Of a stretch of 64,000 bases of DNA, positions 7,193 through 16,672 are shown piece after piece. Both the position numbers and the translations under genes were made by a program. Source of the stretch: Thioalkalivibrio sp. XN279 (GTDB lineage Bacteria > Pseudomonadota > Gammaproteobacteria > Steroidobacterales > XN24). Where the stretch lies: positions 1-64,000 of the forward strand of contig NZ_JAANBD010000025.1 in the NCBI RefSeq assembly GCF_011089885.1, written 5' to 3'. Every line of letters begins with the position of its first letter. Position 1 is the first letter of the stretch. The notes under the pieces are model-generated. The model did not search any database, was not told the origin of the DNA, and saw only the letters and a program-made list of their open reading frames with translations.

Positions 7193-9829
7193 TCACCCTT
7201 CCCGCGGCGGCTCAGGCCTCGGCTCAGGCCTCGGCTCGGGCTTCGGCTCGGGCTTCGGCTCGGGCTTCGGCTCGGGCTTCGGCTCGGGCTTCGGCTCGGG
7301 CTTCGGCTCGGGCTTCGGCTCGGGCTTGGGCTCAGGCCTCGGCTCAGGCCTCGGCTCAGGCTTCGGCTCAGGCTTCGGCTCAGGCTTCGGCTCAGGCTTC
7401 GGCTCAGGCTTCGGCTCAGGCTTCGGCTCAGGCTTCGGCTCAGGCTTCGGCTCGGGCTTCGGCTCAGGCCTCGGCTCGGGGGCCACGGCAACAGGCGTGC
7501 CGGGCACCGGCGCCTTCATGGGGAGCGACTGTTGCCTGGGCGTTTCGGGTGCCTTGTCGGCCGGGGATGGTTGGGCGGCACCAGCCGGCTGGTCGCCCGG
7601 CGCCGGCTTTTCCGCACGCCCGGAGGTGTCATTCCCCCCGGCACCTGGCCCCGCATCGCCTTCAGCGTGGGTTGATTGCTGCTGAGCGCCGTCCTGGCGC
7701 GACTTGCCACGACCGCCGCGGCGGCGCCGACGGCGCTTACTCGTCGACTGGCCGCCGCCGCCATCCTGCGCCGCGCCCTTGTCCTGTCCCTCGGGCTGCG
7801 TCTGCGGCTGGGGCTGGGGCTGGGGCTGGGCTTGGGACTGCGGCTGCGACGGCTGCTCGGCCGCTTCGCGCTTGTCCGCACGACCTTCCTTTTCGCGCTC
7901 GCGATCCTTGTCGCGCTGCTGTCCCTGGCGCTGGCGTTCGTCGCGCCGGCCCTCGCCGCCCTGGTCGCTGCGGTCACGGCTCCGAGTGCGCTTGTTGCCG
8001 TCGGGCTTCTGCCGCTCACCGCGGCGGCGGCGCGTGTCATCGCGCTGCTGCGGCTTGCGCCCGGGCTCGGACCTGCGTGCAGGTTTGGGCTTGCGCTCTG
8101 GCTCATCCGCCTGCGGCTTGCTCGCGCCAAGGCTGTTGAACCAGGCCGCGATCCTGGCCCACAGGCCGGGTCGCGATGGCTCGCTCGGCTCGCTGCGCTG
8201 TGGCGTCGGCGCCGGCGTGGCGGGCACGATGCCGGATACCGCCGGCTGCTCCGGGGCGCGGCGGGGCTTGAGCCCCGGGGTCGTGCTGTCCACCGCCTCG
8301 GCTTCGCTCGGCGGCATCTGGTAGCTGATACCGGAGTTCTCCGGCAGCGCCACCGCATCGTCCCGAACGCGCCGGATGAAGAACTTCGGCGACTCGAGCT
8401 GCTGGCGCGGCACCACGATGATCTGCACTTCGTCGCGCTGCTCGATCTCGCCCAGCCACTCGCGCTTCTCGTTCAGCAGGTAGGTGCCGACATCCACAGG
8501 CACTTCCGTGATGATGCGCGAGCTGCGCTCCTTGCGGGCTTCCTCGCCGATGAGCCGCAGGATGGACAGGGAGAGGGACTCCACGCTGCGGATGGCACCC
8601 CAGCCCTGGCAGCGCGGACAGGTGATGTGGCTCGACTCGCCCAGCGAGGGGCGCAGGCGCTGGCGCGACATTTCCAGCAGGCCGAAGCGCGAGATGCGGC
8701 CGATCTGGATGCGCGCACGGTCCATCTTGACCGCGTCGCGCAGGCGGTTCTCAACCTCGCGCTGGTTGCGCTGCGGTCCCATGTCGATGAAGTCGATGAC
8801 GATCAGGCCGCCGAGGTCGCGGATGCGCAGCTGGCGTGCGATCTCGTCGGCCGCCTCCAGGTTGGTGTTGAGCGCCGTGGTCTCGATGTCCTCGCCCTTG
8901 GTGGCGCGCGCGGAGTTGATGTCGATGGACAGCAGCGCCTCGGTGTGGTCGATGACGATGCTGCCGCCGGACGGCAGCTCGACCATGTGCGAATAGGCGC
9001 TCTCGATCTGGCTCTCGATCTGGAAGCGCGTGAACAGGGGGACCGGGTCGTCGTAGCGCTTGAGCTTGCGCAGGTTGTGCGGCATCACCCGTTCCATGAA
9101 CAGGCGCGCTTCCTCGAAGACATCCTCGTCATCGACCAGGATCTCGCCGATCTCGGCCGAGAAATGGTCGCGCAGGGCGCGCAGGATGGCGTTGCTTTCC
9201 TGGTAGATGAGGAACGGTGCCGGGCGTTCCACTGCGGTCCGCTTAATGGCCTCCCAGACCTGCAGCAGCGTGTCCAGGTCCCACTGCAGTTCCTCGAGGC
9301 TGCGGCCGACGCCGGCCGTGCGCACGATGGCGCCCATGCCGTCGGGCACTTCCAGGCCTTCCATGGCTTCGCGCACCGCCTCGCGGTCGTCGCCCTGGAT
9401 GCGGCGCGACACGCCGCCGGCCTTGGGATTGTTGGGCATCAGCACGAGGAAGCGGCCGGCCAGGCTGAGGTAGGTGGTGAGGGCGGCGCCCTTGTTGCCG
9501 CGCTCGTCCTTTTCCACCTGCACGACGATTTCCTGGCCTTCGCGCAGTGCCTCGCGGATGTTGACGCGGCCGCCGTTGCGGTCGGCGTCGCCGACGAAGT
9601 ACTCCGGCGAAATTTCTTTCAGCGGGAGAAAGCCGTGCCGGTCGGCGCCGAAATCGACGAAGGCGGCCTCCAGGCTGGGCTCGAGACGCGTGATGCGTCC
9701 CTTGTAGATGTTCGCCTTACGCTGCTCGCGCGAGGGAATCTCGATATCGAGGTCGTAGAGCTTCTGGCCGTCGACGACGGCCACGCGCAACTCTTCGCGT
9801 TGAGTTGCGTTCACCAGCATTCTTTTCAT
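7193..9829 (-). CDS. rne: Ribonuclease E
   Basis: An 878-residue endoribonuclease for mRNA decay and rRNA/tRNA processing. The catalytic half begins [10 protein letters not shown], has an S1 RNA-binding domain (about residues 35-120), the two catalytic aspartate segments ([12 protein letters not shown] and [10 protein letters not shown]), and the zinc-link CPRCQGWG. The C-terminal half (from about residue 550) is a disordered, charged scaffold rich in RRR and RDR, as expected for RNA and degradosome-partner binding. It ends in 22 tandem copies of a 4-residue PEPK/PEPR unit encoded by a 12-bp repeat. The start at 9829 matches the family; an upstream in-frame extension does not. Confidence 0.96.
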   Translation of the reverse strand: MKRMLVNATQREELRVAVVDGQKLYDLDIEIPSREQRKANIYKGRITRLEPSLEAAFVDFGADRHGFLPLKEISPEYFVGDADRNGGRVNIREALREGQEIVVQVEKDERGNKGAALTTYLSLAGRFLVLMPNNPKAGGVSRRIQGDDREAVREAMEGLEVPDGMGAIVRTAGVGRSLEELQWDLDTLLQVWEAIKRTAVERPAPFLIYQESNAILRALRDHFSAEIGEILVDDEDVFEEARLFMERVMPHNLRKLKRYDDPVPLFTRFQIESQIESAYSHMVELPSGGSIVIDHTEALLSIDINSARATKGEDIETTALNTNLEAADEIARQLRIRDLGGLIVIDFIDMGPQRNQREVENRLRDAVKMDRARIQIGRISRFGLLEMSRQRLRPSLGESSHITCPRCQGWGAIRSVESLSLSILRLIGEEARKERSSRIITEVPVDVGTYLLNEKREWLGEIEQRDEVQIIVVPRQQLESPKFFIRRVRDDAVALPENSGISYQMPPSEAEAVDSTTPGLKPRRAPEQPAVSGIVPATPAPTPQRSEPSEPSRPGLWARIAAWFNSLGASKPQADEPERKPKPARRSEPGRKPQQRDDTRRRRGERQKPDGNKRTRSRDRSDQGGEGRRDERQRQGQQRDKDREREKEGRADKREAAEQPSQPQSQAQPQPQPQPQTQPEGQDKGAAQDGGGGQSTSKRRRRRRGGRGKSRQDGAQQQSTHAEGDAGPGAGGNDTSGRAEKPAPGDQPAGAAQPSPADKAPETPRQQSLPMKAPVPGTPVAVAPEPRPEPKPEPKPEPKPEPKPEPKPEPKPEPKPEPKPEPKPEPRPEPRPEPKPEPKPEPKPEPKPEPKPEPKPEPKPEPKPEPRPEPRPEPPREG
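7211..7474. repeat. 12-bp tandem repeat, 22 copies, in the rne 3' end
   Basis: Exactly 264 bp of 12-bp units. On the plus strand the unit is CTCAGGCCTCGG, CTCGGGCTTCGG or CTCAGGCTTCGG, coding PEPR or PEPK on the minus strand. The order is two CTCAGGCCTCGG, seven CTCGGGCTTCGG, one CTCGGGCTTGGG, two CTCAGGCCTCGG, eight CTCAGGCTTCGG, one CTCGGGCTTCGG, one CTCAGGCCTCGG. The two-plus-eight layout repeats once, so a 120-bp higher-order unit seems to have duplicated. The repeat stays in frame and ends nine codons before the end of rne. Confidence 0.97.
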
Positions 9830-10252
9830 TAATCTTGACTCGCTGATCGGGGTCGGCCACACATCCACCTTTTCCGGAGGAGCGTGTCGTGGCGCGGGGC
9901 AGGTGGGGGCACGGCGCAACGGTCCCGGCAGATGTCGGGATGCGCAGCCAAGCGATCAGGACCCAAGTCAGAATGCCGGTCATGTCGTCCGTGCCGGTCA
10001 CCGCCCGCGGCCTGCTGTGCGCTCCTCGCGCCTGGTGACCCGGATTCGGGGCCAGGGTGGGCGCTGCGGCCGAGCGATGGGAAGAAACCTGTTGCATGCC
10101 GGTCAACGAATGCTTCGCGACCGGCCCGTATCCAGGGCCCGCGACTCACCTCACGACGCCTTAGCGTCGAGCAGTGCACGCGGTCCATGGCGTACTATAG
10201 CAACCGCCCGAGCCCCCAGCAATCGCTAAGCCCCTGAATCCGGGAGGAGAAT
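9830..10252 (-). other. Long rne leader / rne-rluC divergent region
   Basis: 423 bp without a plausible gene between the divergent rne and rluC starts. The open frames here lack family features or ribosome-binding sites and I treat them as chance. From the candidate rne promoter (10194-10222) the message would carry an untranslated leader of about 355 nt. The leader is GC-rich and contains several short inverted repeats, but I could not fold it. The rluC side holds only its Shine-Dalgarno. Confidence 0.6.
10194..10222 (-). promoter_or_regulatory. Candidate sigma-70 promoter of rne
   Basis: Read leftwards: -35 TTGCTG (10222-10217), a 17-bp spacer, and -10 TATAGT (10199-10194), which matches the TATAAT consensus at five of six positions. 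Transcription would start near 10187, about 357 nt before the rne ATG. The -35 is weak. I saw no better site closer to the gene. Confidence 0.45.
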
Positions 10253-11215
10253 TTGGCTTCGTCATCGAGTCCCGTGCGTCCCGCGGTGGAATACGTCGAG
10301 ATTACGGCGGAGGCAGCCGGCCAGCGGCTGGACAATTTCCTCGTCACCCGGCTCAAGGGGGTGCCCAAGTCCCATGTGTACCGGCTGCTGCGCAAGGGGG
10401 AGGTGCGGGTCAACAAGGGCCGTGCGAAGCCGGAATATCGGCTGGCAGCCGGTGACGTCGTGCGCCTGCCCCCGGTGCGACGCCCCGGGCCGGAGCAGGC
10501 TTCGCCGCGGGGACGGGCGGCCGGCCTCCGGCTCGAGACTGCCATCCTGCACGAGGACGAGCGGCTCATCGTGCTCGACAAGCCTGCGGGCATCGCGGTG
10601 CACGGTGGCAGCGGTCTCTCCCACGGGGTCATCGAGGCGCTGCGGGCGGCCCGTCCGGATGCGCCCTACCTCGAACTCGTGCACCGGCTCGACCGCGAGA
10701 CCAGCGGCTGCCTTCTCGTTGCCAAGCGCCGCAGCGCCCTGCGGGCCTTGCACGAGCTGTTGCGCAACGGCCAGATCGAGAAGCGCTATCTCGCGCTGGT
10801 GCAGGGCCGCTGGGACCTGGGCCAGGTCAAGCTCGAAGACCGCCTGCGCAAGACGATCCGCGGCGGCGAGCGCGTGGTGACGGTGGACGAGAGCGGCAAG
10901 GCCGCGGCGAGCATTTTTCGTCCGGTGGAGATCCGCAACATCGCCAGCCTGCTGGAAGTGCACATCATGACCGGCCGTACGCACCAGATCCGGGTGCAGG
11001 CTGCTGAGGCGGGCCATCCGCTGGCCGGGGACGAGCGTTATGGCGACCGCGAGTTCAACCGGCTCATGAAGACGCTCGGCCTGGAGCGGCTGTTCCTGCA
11101 TGCAGCGTCCATCGGCTGGGAAGATCCGGCCAGCGGCGAGTGGCGCATGTACTCGGCGCCGTTGCCGGATGACCTGCGCGCCGTGCTGTCCCGCCTGGAG
11201 GCTCGTGGTGGCTGA
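10253..11215 (+). CDS. rluC: 23S rRNA pseudouridine synthase RluC
   Basis: A 320-residue RluA-family enzyme; RluC makes pseudouridines 955, 2504 and 2580 of 23S rRNA. It has an N-terminal S4 RNA-binding domain (GQRLDNFLVTRLKGVPKSHVYRLLRKGEVRVN) and a catalytic domain with HRLDRETSG carrying the nucleophilic aspartate. TGRTHQIRVQ and LHA near the end are also diagnostic. The start is TTG, supported by a strong Shine-Dalgarno GGGAGGAG at 10242-10249 ending 3 nt before it. It is divergent from rne, the standard order, and probably co-transcribed with the HAD gene after it. Confidence 0.94.
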   Translation: MASSSSPVRPAVEYVEITAEAAGQRLDNFLVTRLKGVPKSHVYRLLRKGEVRVNKGRAKPEYRLAAGDVVRLPPVRRPGPEQASPRGRAAGLRLETAILHEDERLIVLDKPAGIAVHGGSGLSHGVIEALRAARPDAPYLELVHRLDRETSGCLLVAKRRSALRALHELLRNGQIEKRYLALVQGRWDLGQVKLEDRLRKTIRGGERVVTVDESGKAAASIFRPVEIRNIASLLEVHIMTGRTHQIRVQAAEAGHPLAGDERYGDREFNRLMKTLGLERLFLHAASIGWEDPASGEWRMYSAPLPDDLRAVLSRLEARGG

Positions 11216-11858
11216 GCCGCGCCGGCTGGTGGTGTTCGACTGGGACGGCACGCTGATGGATTCCACCGGCCAGATCGTGGCCGCCGCCATGGCGACCATC
11301 AGCGACCTTGGCCTGCCGGAGCGTTCGCCGGACGCCGTGCGCGACATCATCGGCCTCGGCTTGCGCGAAGGCTGGCACCGGTTGTTCCCGGAGCTCGACG
11401 CCGCCGGTTTCGCCGCTTTCGTCGATGCTTACCGGGAGCGCTTCCTGTCGCCGGCTTTCCAGACGGCGCGCCTGTTCGAGCGCGCTGCGGAGGTGGTGGA
11501 GGAACTCGCGGGGCGTGGGCTGGTGCTGGCCGTGGCCACCGGGAAGAGTCGGCGCGGGCTGGACCGGGACCTGGTGGCCACCGGCCTCGGCCGCTTCATG
11601 GCGGCGTCGCGCACCGCGGAAGAGACACGCTCGAAGCCCGATCCCGCCATGTTGCTGGAGCTGATGAAAGGCACCGGCGCCGCGCCCGAGACCACCGTGA
11701 TGGTGGGTGACACGGAATGGGACCTGGAAATGGCGCGCCGCGCCGGCGTCCGCGCGGTGGCGGCGGGCTACGGCGCCCATGCGCCGGAGCGGCTGCAGCG
11801 TTATGCGCCTTTGGCGTGCATGGACAGCATTGCGGCGTTGCCCACCCTGCTCACCTGA
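11208..11858 (+). CDS. HAD-superfamily phosphatase (Gph-like)
   Basis: A 216-residue subfamily IA haloacid dehalogenase-like phosphatase. Motif I is VFDWDGTLMDST at the N-terminus with the nucleophilic and acid/base aspartates. Motif III is the lysine in SKPDP, and motif IV is MVGDTEWDLEMARRAG. A helical cap lies between motifs I and II. Relatives act on phosphoglycolate or sugar phosphates; the substrate cannot be told. The start is GTG at 11208 (or 11205), overlapping the rluC stop, which gives a normal length; earlier in-frame codons are inside rluC. Confidence 0.88.
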   Translation: MAEPRRLVVFDWDGTLMDSTGQIVAAAMATISDLGLPERSPDAVRDIIGLGLREGWHRLFPELDAAGFAAFVDAYRERFLSPAFQTARLFERAAEVVEELAGRGLVLAVATGKSRRGLDRDLVATGLGRFMAASRTAEETRSKPDPAMLLELMKGTGAAPETTVMVGDTEWDLEMARRAGVRAVAAGYGAHAPERLQRYAPLACMDSIAALPTLLT

Positions 11859-11862
11859 GCGT

Positions 11863-12468
11863 TCAGATGACCTCGACGCCGAGCCGGCGCAAGGCCTGCG
11901 CCACCCAGATCAAGGGCAGCCCGATCAGGCCGGTGGGGTCCTGGCTGTCGATGCGCTCGAACAGGGCGATTCCGAGCCCCTCGGCGCGGAAGCTGCCGGC
12001 GCAATCCAGCGGGCGCTCGACCTCGACATAGCGCCGGATTTCCCCGGCTTCCAGCGGGCGGAAGACGACGCGGGTGATGTCGATGTGTTCTTCGGGCTCA
12101 TCCGCGCGGCCGGGCGCGAGGATGCACACGCCGGTGAGAAACTCGACGTGGCGGCCGGCGGAGCGTGCCAGTTGGGCCATGGCCTCGTCCGCATTACCCG
12201 GCTTGCCGAGGATATCGTCGCCCCGAACCGCGACCTGGTCCGAGCCGATCACGATGGCGTCCGTTGCGGTGCTGGCGACGGCCTGGGCCTTGCTCCGCGC
12301 CAGGCGCATCACCAGGTCAGCAGGCGATTCCCCGCGCCGCGGCGTCTCATCGATGTCGGCGCTGCGCTGGCGGAAGGGCAGCCCGAGCCGTTCCAGCAGC
12401 GCCCGACGATAGGGCGAGGCGGAGGCGAGTACCAGTTCGGGCTTGGCAGCGGAAGATGAGGTGCTCAT
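11863..12468 (-). CDS. yceF: Maf/YceF-type nucleoside triphosphate pyrophosphatase
   Basis: A 201-residue Maf-family housecleaning enzyme. It hydrolyses non-canonical nucleotides; the YceF branch prefers 7-methyl-GTP. Visible signatures are LVLASASPYRRALLERLGLPF at the N-terminus, a following DIDETP, ARSKAQAV, and VIGSDQVAV. The synteny with yceD-rpmF-plsX-fabH supports the YceF branch. The ATG at 12468 matches the family start; the longer frame to 12504 has no support. It is divergent from yceD with 95 nt between them. Confidence 0.9.
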   Translation of the reverse strand: MSTSSSAAKPELVLASASPYRRALLERLGLPFRQRSADIDETPRRGESPADLVMRLARSKAQAVASTATDAIVIGSDQVAVRGDDILGKPGNADEAMAQLARSAGRHVEFLTGVCILAPGRADEPEEHIDITRVVFRPLEAGEIRRYVEVERPLDCAGSFRAEGLGIALFERIDSQDPTGLIGLPLIWVAQALRRLGVEVI

Positions 12469-12563
12469 GTGCGCCAGACTATATCGGCCGGGCTTCCGCC
12501 GCAAAACCTCCCTGCTTTCAGGGCTTTGACAGGAAAGTGGGGGACAGATATTCTAGCCGGCTT

Positions 12564-13097
12564 ATGTCTGCCGAGCTGGACCGTCTGCTTGAGCCTGCCG
12601 GGCTGGCCGCGAAGGGCTGGCGCTGGGCGGGGGAGACGCCGTTGGCGCAATGGCCGCGACTGGCAGCGGTCGATGCCGTCGGCGCCGAGGCGGGCCATGA
12701 TGTGACGCTCGAGTTGTCATGGCGGGAAGACGAGCACGGCGTGCCCATGCTCGAGGCCGAGCTGGCATGGCGCGTGAATGCGACCTGCCAGCGCTGCCTG
12801 GAAGAGATGGAACTGGCCTTGCGGGCCAGCTCGCGACTCTTCTTCGGAACGCAGGCGCAGCTCGACGCCAGCATGGCCGGTGCGGGGTTCGAGCCGTGCG
12901 AACTGGAGCCCGGCACGACGTTGCGACAGCTGCTGGAAGACGAATTGCTGCTCACGCTACCGGCGTTCCCGGCGCATGAGCAGGCTGAGGAATGCGGCGC
13001 GCTGGCGAAAAAGCTGGCGCAACTTGAGCCCGATAACGACGGGCAGAGCGGATCGAGCCCCTTTGCGGTGCTCGCTGAACTGAAGCGCAAGAACTGA
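12564..13097 (+). CDS. yceD: YceD (DUF177), 23S rRNA accumulation protein
   Basis: A 177-residue YceD/DUF177 protein, the gene typically placed before rpmF and needed for 23S rRNA accumulation. It has a beta-rich N-terminal half, the central [10 protein letters not shown] motif with a CxxC pair typical of the family, and an acidic C-terminus ending [11 protein letters not shown], which fits the common C-terminal signature (PFAVLAxLK). The ATG at 12564 follows the divergent maf promoter region. The stop is 19 nt before rpmF, so the two are probably one transcript. Confidence 0.9.
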   Translation: MSAELDRLLEPAGLAAKGWRWAGETPLAQWPRLAAVDAVGAEAGHDVTLELSWREDEHGVPMLEAELAWRVNATCQRCLEEMELALRASSRLFFGTQAQLDASMAGAGFEPCELEPGTTLRQLLEDELLLTLPAFPAHEQAEECGALAKKLAQLEPDNDGQSGSSPFAVLAELKRKN

Positions 13098-13116
13098 CAG
13101 ACGGAGCATCGCCACC

Positions 13117-13308
13117 ATGGCTGTACAACAGAATCGGAAGAGCTCTTCCAAGCGCGACATGCGGCGTTCGCACGATGCCCTCGGCACGCCGACGGTGTCG
13201 GTCGACCCCACCAGCGGCGAAACCCATCGGCGTCACCACGTGACGGCCGACGGTTTTTATCGCGGCAAGAAGGTGATCCAGACGGCTGCGGTACCGGACG
13301 AGGAATAG
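13117..13308 (+). CDS. rpmF: 50S ribosomal protein L32
   Basis: A 63-residue ribosomal protein of the large subunit. The start [20 protein letters not shown] is diagnostic for L32; the [15 protein letters not shown] segment is the conserved C-terminal core. It is of the zinc-free type, lacking the cysteine pairs of C+ paralogs. It sits between yceD and plsX in the usual rpmF-plsX-fabH operon, which couples ribosome and fatty acid synthesis. Confidence 0.97.
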   Translation: MAVQQNRKSSSKRDMRRSHDALGTPTVSVDPTSGETHRRHHVTADGFYRGKKVIQTAAVPDEE

Positions 13309-13361
13309 CACAGCGGCGTCCGCGCGGCTGATTGCCGCGCAAGACGCGCTGGCACCTCACC

Positions 13362-14384
13362 ATGCCCGAGGCGCTGACCATAGCGATCGACGCCATGGGT
13401 GGCGACAGTGCGCCGTCCGTGCCTGTCGGCGCGACGCTGTCCCTGCTGCGGCGCCAACCTCGTCTCCATGCCATCCTGGTCGGCCCGCCTGACCAGATCG
13501 AGCCATTGCTGCAGCATCGCTCCGCGGCGCTGCGCGAGCGCGTCACCGTCGCGCCGGCGAGCCAGGTGGTGGCCATGGACGAGCCGCCCGGTGATGCCCT
13601 GCGGCGCAAGAAAGACTCTTCCATGCGCGTGGCCATCAACCTGGTCAAGGAAGGCAGTGCGCAGGCCTGTGTCAGTGCGGGGAACACCGGCGCGCTGATG
13701 GCCACCGCGAAATTCGTGCTCAAGACGCTGCCCGGGGTGGACCGCCCGGCGATCATTTCCGCCATCCCCGCGCTGGGTGGCCAGACACTCATGCTGGACC
13801 TCGGGGCCAACGCGATCTGCACCGCCCGGCAACTCTGCGAGTTCGCCGTCATGGGCGACATCGTGGCCTGCGACATGCACGCCGTGGAGAAGCCGCGGAT
13901 CGGGCTGCTCAACATCGGCACCGAGGACATCAAGGGCAACCCCACGCTCAAGCAGGCGCACCAGTGGCTGCGCCGCAGCGACCTGAATTACCAGGGCTTC
14001 GTCGAGGGCACGGACATCATGTCGGGTCGCGTCGACGTGGTGGTGACGGACGGGTTCACCGGCAACGTGGCGCTGAAGACCATCGAGGGCACGGCGCGCA
14101 TGCTGTCCCAGGTGACGCGCGAAGAGATCCGCCGCAGCATTCTCAGCCGGGCCATGGCGCTCGGTGCAGCGCCGCTGTTTCGCTCCCTTGCAGCAAGAGT
14201 CGACCCGCGCCGCTACAATGGAGCCAGCTTCGTCGGCCTGCAGGGCATCGTCATCAAGAGCCACGGCGGCGCCGACGAGACCGCGTTCGCCACCGCAATC
14301 GAAACCGCGGTGCTCGAAGTCGAGCAGGGCGTCCCGACGCGCATCGGCCAGGTGATGGCCGCGCAGTCCTTCGGCGAGGAGTGA
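13362..14384 (+). CDS. plsX: Phosphate acyltransferase PlsX
   Basis: A 340-residue enzyme that converts acyl-ACP to acyl-phosphate for phospholipid synthesis. [15 protein letters not shown] at the N-terminus is the family signature, followed by [23 protein letters not shown] and [23 protein letters not shown]. The start is ATG at 13362; a TTG at 13332 would add ten residues without family support. The stop is 2 nt before the fabH GTG, and the GGCGAGGA at the end of plsX serves as its ribosome-binding site. Confidence 0.94.
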   Translation: MPEALTIAIDAMGGDSAPSVPVGATLSLLRRQPRLHAILVGPPDQIEPLLQHRSAALRERVTVAPASQVVAMDEPPGDALRRKKDSSMRVAINLVKEGSAQACVSAGNTGALMATAKFVLKTLPGVDRPAIISAIPALGGQTLMLDLGANAICTARQLCEFAVMGDIVACDMHAVEKPRIGLLNIGTEDIKGNPTLKQAHQWLRRSDLNYQGFVEGTDIMSGRVDVVVTDGFTGNVALKTIEGTARMLSQVTREEIRRSILSRAMALGAAPLFRSLAARVDPRRYNGASFVGLQGIVIKSHGGADETAFATAIETAVLEVEQGVPTRIGQVMAAQSFGEE

Positions 14385-14386
14385 TA

Positions 14387-15352
14387 GTGATCTATTCGCG
14401 CATCATCGGCACCGGCCGCTATCTTCCCGAGAAGGTGCTGACCAATGCCGACCTCGAGAAGATGGTCGACACCAGCGACGAATGGATCCGCTCGCGCAGC
14501 GGGATCGAGCGGCGCCACATCGCGGTCGAGGGCGAAGGCACCACGGACCTGTGCGAGCACGCCGCCCGCGCAGCCATCGAGGCGGCCGGCATCGAACCGG
14601 GTGAGATCGACCTGATCGTGGTCGGAACCACGACCCCCGACCAGGTGTTCCCCAACGCCGGCGTGCTGCTGCAGGCGCGACTGGGCATTCACGGCTGCCC
14701 CGCGTTCAGCCTGGAGGCGGCATGCACCGGCTTCATCTACGCGCTGGCGGTGGCCGACAAGTTCATCCAGACCGGCGCCGCGAAGACGGCGCTGGTCGTC
14801 GGCGCCGAAACGATCAGTCGCATCGTGGACTGGACGGACCGGGCTACCGCCGTGCTGTTCGGCGACGGTGCCGGCGCCGTGGTGCTGCGCGCCGATACGG
14901 CGCCCGGTGTCGTCTCCACCCACCTGCACGCTGACGGGCAGTACCGGGACCTGCTGTATTTTCCCTCGGGCGTGGGTAACGGCATGAAGCCCGTGGGCGG
15001 CGAGAACGCCATCCAGATGAAGGGCAACGAGGTGTTCAAGGTGGCCGTGAACACCCTCGGCCGGATCGTGGACGAGACCCTGGAGGCGAACGGCCTGCAG
15101 AAGCAGGACATCGACTGGCTGATCCCGCACCAGGCCAACATCCGCATCATCCAGGCGACGGCCAAGAAGCTGGAGCTCCCCATGGAGCGGGTCGTCGTCA
15201 CGGTGCAGGAGACCGGCAACACCTCGGCGGCCTCGGTACCGATGGCCCTGGACGTGGCAGTGCGCGACGGCCGCATCAGGAGCGGCGACCTGCTGCTGCT
15301 GGAGGCTTTCGGCGGCGGCTTTACCTGGGGCTCAGCCCTGGTACGCTGGTAA
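14387..15352 (+). CDS. fabH: Beta-ketoacyl-ACP synthase III
   Basis: A 321-residue enzyme that starts fatty acid synthesis by condensing acetyl-CoA with malonyl-ACP. The catalytic triad is intact: C113 in EAACTGF, H248 in PHQANIRI and N278 in ETGNTSAAS. It starts [19 protein letters not shown], the expected N-terminus, at GTG 14387; a GTG two codons upstream is also in frame. The last 21 bases overlap the convergent DUF2878 gene. No acpP, fabD or fabG follows, unlike in enterobacteria, so the fab cluster is split here. Confidence 0.95.
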   Translation: MIYSRIIGTGRYLPEKVLTNADLEKMVDTSDEWIRSRSGIERRHIAVEGEGTTDLCEHAARAAIEAAGIEPGEIDLIVVGTTTPDQVFPNAGVLLQARLGIHGCPAFSLEAACTGFIYALAVADKFIQTGAAKTALVVGAETISRIVDWTDRATAVLFGDGAGAVVLRADTAPGVVSTHLHADGQYRDLLYFPSGVGNGMKPVGGENAIQMKGNEVFKVAVNTLGRIVDETLEANGLQKQDIDWLIPHQANIRIIQATAKKLELPMERVVVTVQETGNTSAASVPMALDVAVRDGRIRSGDLLLLEAFGGGFTWGSALVRW

Positions 15353-15898
15353 GCGCGGACGCGCTAGCGCAGCCGTCAGCCACATCAACGCTGGCAGGGC
15401 CACCGCCCAGCACAGGCCGACCGCAACGCCGTAGAACCAGCCCGGCACCGCCAGTTCCACCGCGCCGATCCGGGCGCCTACCCAGTACGAGAACCCCCCG
15501 CCGAGAAGTCCGAAGACGGACGCCAGGGCCGGCCGCGGCCGCAGCCACGCCAGGGAGTGGCCGAGCGTGAGGGCGAAGGCGGCCCATAACGTGACCAGCC
15601 AGATCGGGGCGAAGTAGGGGGACGGCCAGCCGGCCGCATAGCTCAGCGCGCCGGACAGCGACCAGGCGCTGTCGATGAGGATGCCGGCGAGCGCAAACAC
15701 GGTCATGGCGGCGACATCGTAGCGCCGCTGCGTCGAGATGCGCAGTTGCAGGACGGCAAAGGCGGCCAGGGCCAGCGGGCCGGCCCAGGCCAGTCCCGCT
15801 GCGGCCCCGAACACCGTGGCCGCCCAGACGATGTTGAAGGCGACGGCATTGAAGACGGTCGGCAGCCAGGGCGAAGCGGTCAGTCGTGGCGTGTTCAT
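15332..15898 (-). CDS. DUF2878 integral membrane protein
   Basis: A 188-residue polytopic protein with about six hydrophobic segments and almost no soluble loops. The sequence ([17 protein letters not shown] at the start, and the middle [13 protein letters not shown]) fits the DUF2878 family, which has no known function. It is convergent with fabH (21-bp overlap) and divergent from ppa, 65 nt apart. Nothing around it suggests a partner. Confidence 0.75.
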   Translation of the reverse strand: MNTPRLTASPWLPTVFNAVAFNIVWAATVFGAAAGLAWAGPLALAAFAVLQLRISTQRRYDVAAMTVFALAGILIDSAWSLSGALSYAAGWPSPYFAPIWLVTLWAAFALTLGHSLAWLRPRPALASVFGLLGGGFSYWVGARIGAVELAVPGWFYGVAVGLCWAVALPALMWLTAALARPRLPAYQG

Positions 15899-15963
15899 GT
15901 AAGCTATTTCGGTTAGTGCCGCGGCACGGATTCGCGGCGCGTTACCCAGAGGTTTCCGACAGC

Positions 15964-16653
15964 ATGAACGACAAAGACCGCTCCGCCCAGTTTCACAGCT
16001 GGCGGCCCCACCCCTGGCATGGCCTGGCCCCGGGTCCCAACCCGCCGCTGGAGGTCCGGGCCTACATCGAGATCACGCCCTTCGACCTGGTGAAGTACGA
16101 AGTGGACAAGGAGTCCGGTTACACCATCGTCGATCGTCCGCAGCGCACGTCGGCGGCGCCGCCGGTGCTGTACGGCTTTATCCCGCAGACCTACTGCGAC
16201 GAGCGCGTGCGCAAGCTGACGCCGGGCGCCAAGCGTGCCGACGGCGACCCGCTGGACATCTGCGTGATCAGCGAGCGCCAGATCGAGCGGGGCGACATCC
16301 TGCTGAACTCCCGCGTCATCGGCGGCATCCAGATGATCGACGGCGGCGAGGCGGACGACAAGATCATCGCCGTGCTGCGCAACGACTACATCTGGAGCGA
16401 GGCGCACGACATCAAGGACCTGCCCGACGTGCTGATCCAGCGCCTGCAACACTACTTCAGCACTTACAAGATGGGCGCGAACATGACCTCCGGGGTCGAG
16501 ATCACCGCCACCTACGGTCGCGACCATGCCGCCAGGGTGGTGACTGCCGCGATCGAGGATTACACGGACGTGTTCGGTCCCAGCCAGCGTGCCTGGGAGC
16601 AGCTCGAGGAGCGCATGCTGCTGGATAACGTTGAGGCGCAGGGCAAGGGCTGA
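15964..16653 (+). CDS. ppa: Inorganic pyrophosphatase (family I)
   Basis: A 229-residue soluble pyrophosphatase. The family signature DGDPLDICV carries metal-binding aspartates, and [11 protein letters not shown] and [17 protein letters not shown] form other parts of the active site. It is longer than the 175-residue E. coli enzyme, with extra N-terminal ([11 protein letters not shown]) and C-terminal segments; this longer variant is found in several bacterial groups. The ATG at 15964 has GAGG about 10 nt upstream; the longer in-frame extension to 15886 would overlap the divergent gene. Confidence 0.9.
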   Translation: MNDKDRSAQFHSWRPHPWHGLAPGPNPPLEVRAYIEITPFDLVKYEVDKESGYTIVDRPQRTSAAPPVLYGFIPQTYCDERVRKLTPGAKRADGDPLDICVISERQIERGDILLNSRVIGGIQMIDGGEADDKIIAVLRNDYIWSEAHDIKDLPDVLIQRLQHYFSTYKMGANMTSGVEITATYGRDHAARVVTAAIEDYTDVFGPSQRAWEQLEERMLLDNVEAQGKG

Positions 16654-16672
16654 GACACCGGCGGCGGGGCGC

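Noticed and set aside
7211-7474. CRISPR array
   Set aside because: The 12-bp units are contiguous and in frame; there are no spacers.
7326-7685. Plus-strand Gly-Ser-Gly-Phe repeat protein
   Set aside because: It is the reverse reading of the PEPK repeat of rne, with no start signal.
7676-9832. 718-residue plus-strand frame over rne
   Set aside because: Mirror frame of the RNase E gene; no family features.
9717-10188. Small genes in the rne leader
   Set aside because: Two overlapping minus frames without ribosome sites or recognisable features.
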